DNA from: Luscinia megarhynchos
Taxonomy: Eukaryota; Chordata; Aves; Passeriformes; Turdidae
Assembly (NCBI GenBank): GCA_034336665.1
Contig: JAPFBE010000002.1
Span: forward strand, 10,630,406 to 10,694,405
Direction of reading: 5' to 3'
Length of the DNA: 64,000 bases
The position numbers and the translations under genes were made by a program. A model generated the notes under the pieces. That model worked only from the letters and a program-made list of their open reading frames with translations. It had not been told where the DNA came from and did not search any database. Shown here in pieces: positions 62,211 through 64,000 of the stretch. Each line of letters begins with the position of its first letter. The first letter of the stretch is position 1.

Positions 62211-64000
62211 GTAATATGCATTATTGATAGTTTATTCAAATTATATTTTATCACTACTGAAGCTCATAGAGACAATGCTTGAGAAAGAAAAGATGATGAC
62301 AATACTTTATGTTTAAGCTTGTCCATGTTATAGTGGGTAAAAAAACCTAAACCAATCACCAACCAACCAGCCAAAAACTAACAAAATACCTAAACCTGAG
62401 AACATTAAATAACACTTATAAGAATGAATACATGCAATTTAAATTAAGAATGAGTACTTTCTTCAGGAAAACTCTTTGAAGTGAATTTTCCAGACTTTGA
62501 CAGGTAGATAGTAACTACTAGTTGTCAAGAAGTTAGACTTGTAACCAAAAGTGGAGGGAACATATAGATAGTATTTCAACACACCAAGAAAAATTTTTCC
62601 TCTAAATGTTTGAAACTAATTGTAAAAATTGAAAAGGCAGGTGAAAATAAAATCCACAATCAGTAATCTTGTAAAAGTTATTAAATCTGCACTCTAGAGT
62701 TCCTTGAAAAGACCCATTGATCCTAGAACATCTAAGGAAATAATCTTAGTAGAGTCCTTTGTACTGTTCCTTGGCTGTATAGGTCCTTGAAGATCCTACT
62801 TCCCTTTTTGTGACTTAGCTGAAAGTGAAAATCAGTAGTCCTTTCTCTGTGCTAGGATCATATTTAGAGGGATTGTCAGTGTCAAGAGTTTAAAAGAAAA
62901 GAATAGTTTTCTGCTCTTGATCAATGACTACAATACAAATGAAAGGGTGAATACAGTAAATTTAGAGCTATGACAGTTGCTGAAGCATAAGAGATCAAAT
63001 GAAAGAAGTAATATCAAATGTAACTCAGTAAGAAAAAACAAAATGCATCCTGTGAATGTAAACAGATATGATCGATCAATCATTTATGGTGCCGCTTGGT
63101 CTTCCTGAGGTTGTGGTTCTAGCAAGGTCAACAACTAGATCCAAGGGCCCTAAATATGAATCCTAGGTGTCCCTTTTCAGTGCAGTACATCCAATGTGGA
63201 TTGTAAAACATCTTGTTCTAACTATGTGTTAGAATTAGAAAAGGGTGTGTCTGTTGGAAGGTGGTCCCCACCACTTTGTTCTTTTGTGAGTTTCCTCATG
63301 GGGCACTGAGATGAGTAAAATGCATCTAGCTTTTTTCTCACTCAGCATCTGACTGCTGGCATTCCAGCTAACATAATTTAATTTTAACCCTATTTTTATA
63401 CCCTCTGCACACCTTGAAGATTCTGCTTTGCATGAAAAGACAAGATGCTCTTCCTTACTCATGCACCTCTTCCACAAAATTGTGTTCAGATGGAGCTTTG
63501 CTGAAAGGAAGATGAAAACAACCCAAATGTAGATTAAAAATCTGTAGAGGCCCGGTGCTGCATGTCAGCTTTAAATAACTTGTTACTGGTCTCTTTAAAG
63601 TGGTCTAACTGTATGATAGGATAGACCTGTGTCAACCTGCAGAGATTATTTACTTTTAAGCATTTTTAGAAGTAACATCTTATTTCTCTTTCATGTAATA
63701 TGGTTTAGTTTTCTTTTTTGAAATGCAATAACATTTATAAAATTACACTTTTTAGAGACTGTGTTTTGAATGAGATTGAAAGAAACAAAAGCAGACTTAA
63801 ATGGACTAAATCAATGCAATAAAAGAATAAGCTGCAATACACTCTCTTAGTAAAATGTTTTCTAGAATATAGTTTAGTAAAAATGGAAGCACAAAGCTTA
63901 GAAAACCAAAAGTTCTTAATTCTTTTTCAGCTTTAGTCCATGTTTCTTATTAAGAAATTAATTTTTGAAACTGTAGGCTGCTATTGCCATGAAACAGTCC
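62211..64000. other. Non-coding right end of the window
   Basis: AT-rich sequence with an A/C-rich patch at about 62338-62400 (caacc and ccaaaa words). A minus-strand frame at 63235-63477 has no support as a gene. Confidence 0.45.

Noticed and set aside
63235..63477. 80-codon minus-strand frame
   Set aside because: No splice context and no family resemblance.
1..64000. Search for bacterial or phage systems, CRISPR arrays, tRNA and rRNA genes
   Set aside because: Coding density, repeat content and transposon types are those of a bird genome; no array of spaced repeats, cloverleaf or rRNA core was seen.

Overview
The window looks like nuclear DNA of a bird, most likely a songbird or close relative. 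The evidence is a visibly AT-rich background with almost no long open frames, several decayed copies of the avian LINE CR1 in both orientations (with the typical tail of tandem attctatg/attctgtg octamers), and solo endogenous-retrovirus LTRs of types I recognise from bird genomes. It reads as a gene desert or as intronic sequence. I cannot name any cellular gene in it. There is no sign of bacterial operons, CRISPR, tRNA or rRNA.

Layout: 190-1425 is a complete solo LTR on the minus strand with a GC-rich core and a perfect 5-bp target duplication. 2127-2300 is a CR1 3' fragment (minus). 7481-7608 is the end of an LTR of the same type as the one at 34 kb. From 7.6 to 29.5 kb the sequence is unique and AT-rich, with a few stretches that resemble conserved non-coding elements. 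29510-29705 is another CR1 fragment (minus). 34206-35720 is a solo LTR (minus) whose middle has expanded into a 14-copy, roughly 40-bp minisatellite. This minisatellite produces the longest open frames of the window, all of them artefacts. 36126-38222 is the largest element, a roughly 2.1-kb CR1 copy (plus) with recognisable but broken endonuclease and reverse-transcriptase regions. 50694-51287 is a third solo LTR (plus) with TATA box and perfect 5-bp target duplication. 55690-55978 and 61135-61287 are CR1 3' fragments (plus). Microsatellites are scattered at 30.5, 40.2, 46.2, 51.5 and 57.0 kb, and a C-rich tract with potential to form a quadruplex or i-motif lies at 53.9-54.0 kb.

The best hint of protein-coding sequence is at 58.3-60.2 kb on the minus strand. 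Three exon-like open blocks carry plausible splice sites, two of them with compatible phase, but one block contains an in-frame stop. A further 123-bp plus-strand block with strong splice signals lies at 62088-62210. I could not assign either to a family. They may be exons, pseudogene remnants or chance.

I did not find an unambiguous new biological system. The most useful observations are the dated solo LTR insertions, the minisatellite born inside an LTR, and the unidentified exon-like cluster near the right end.
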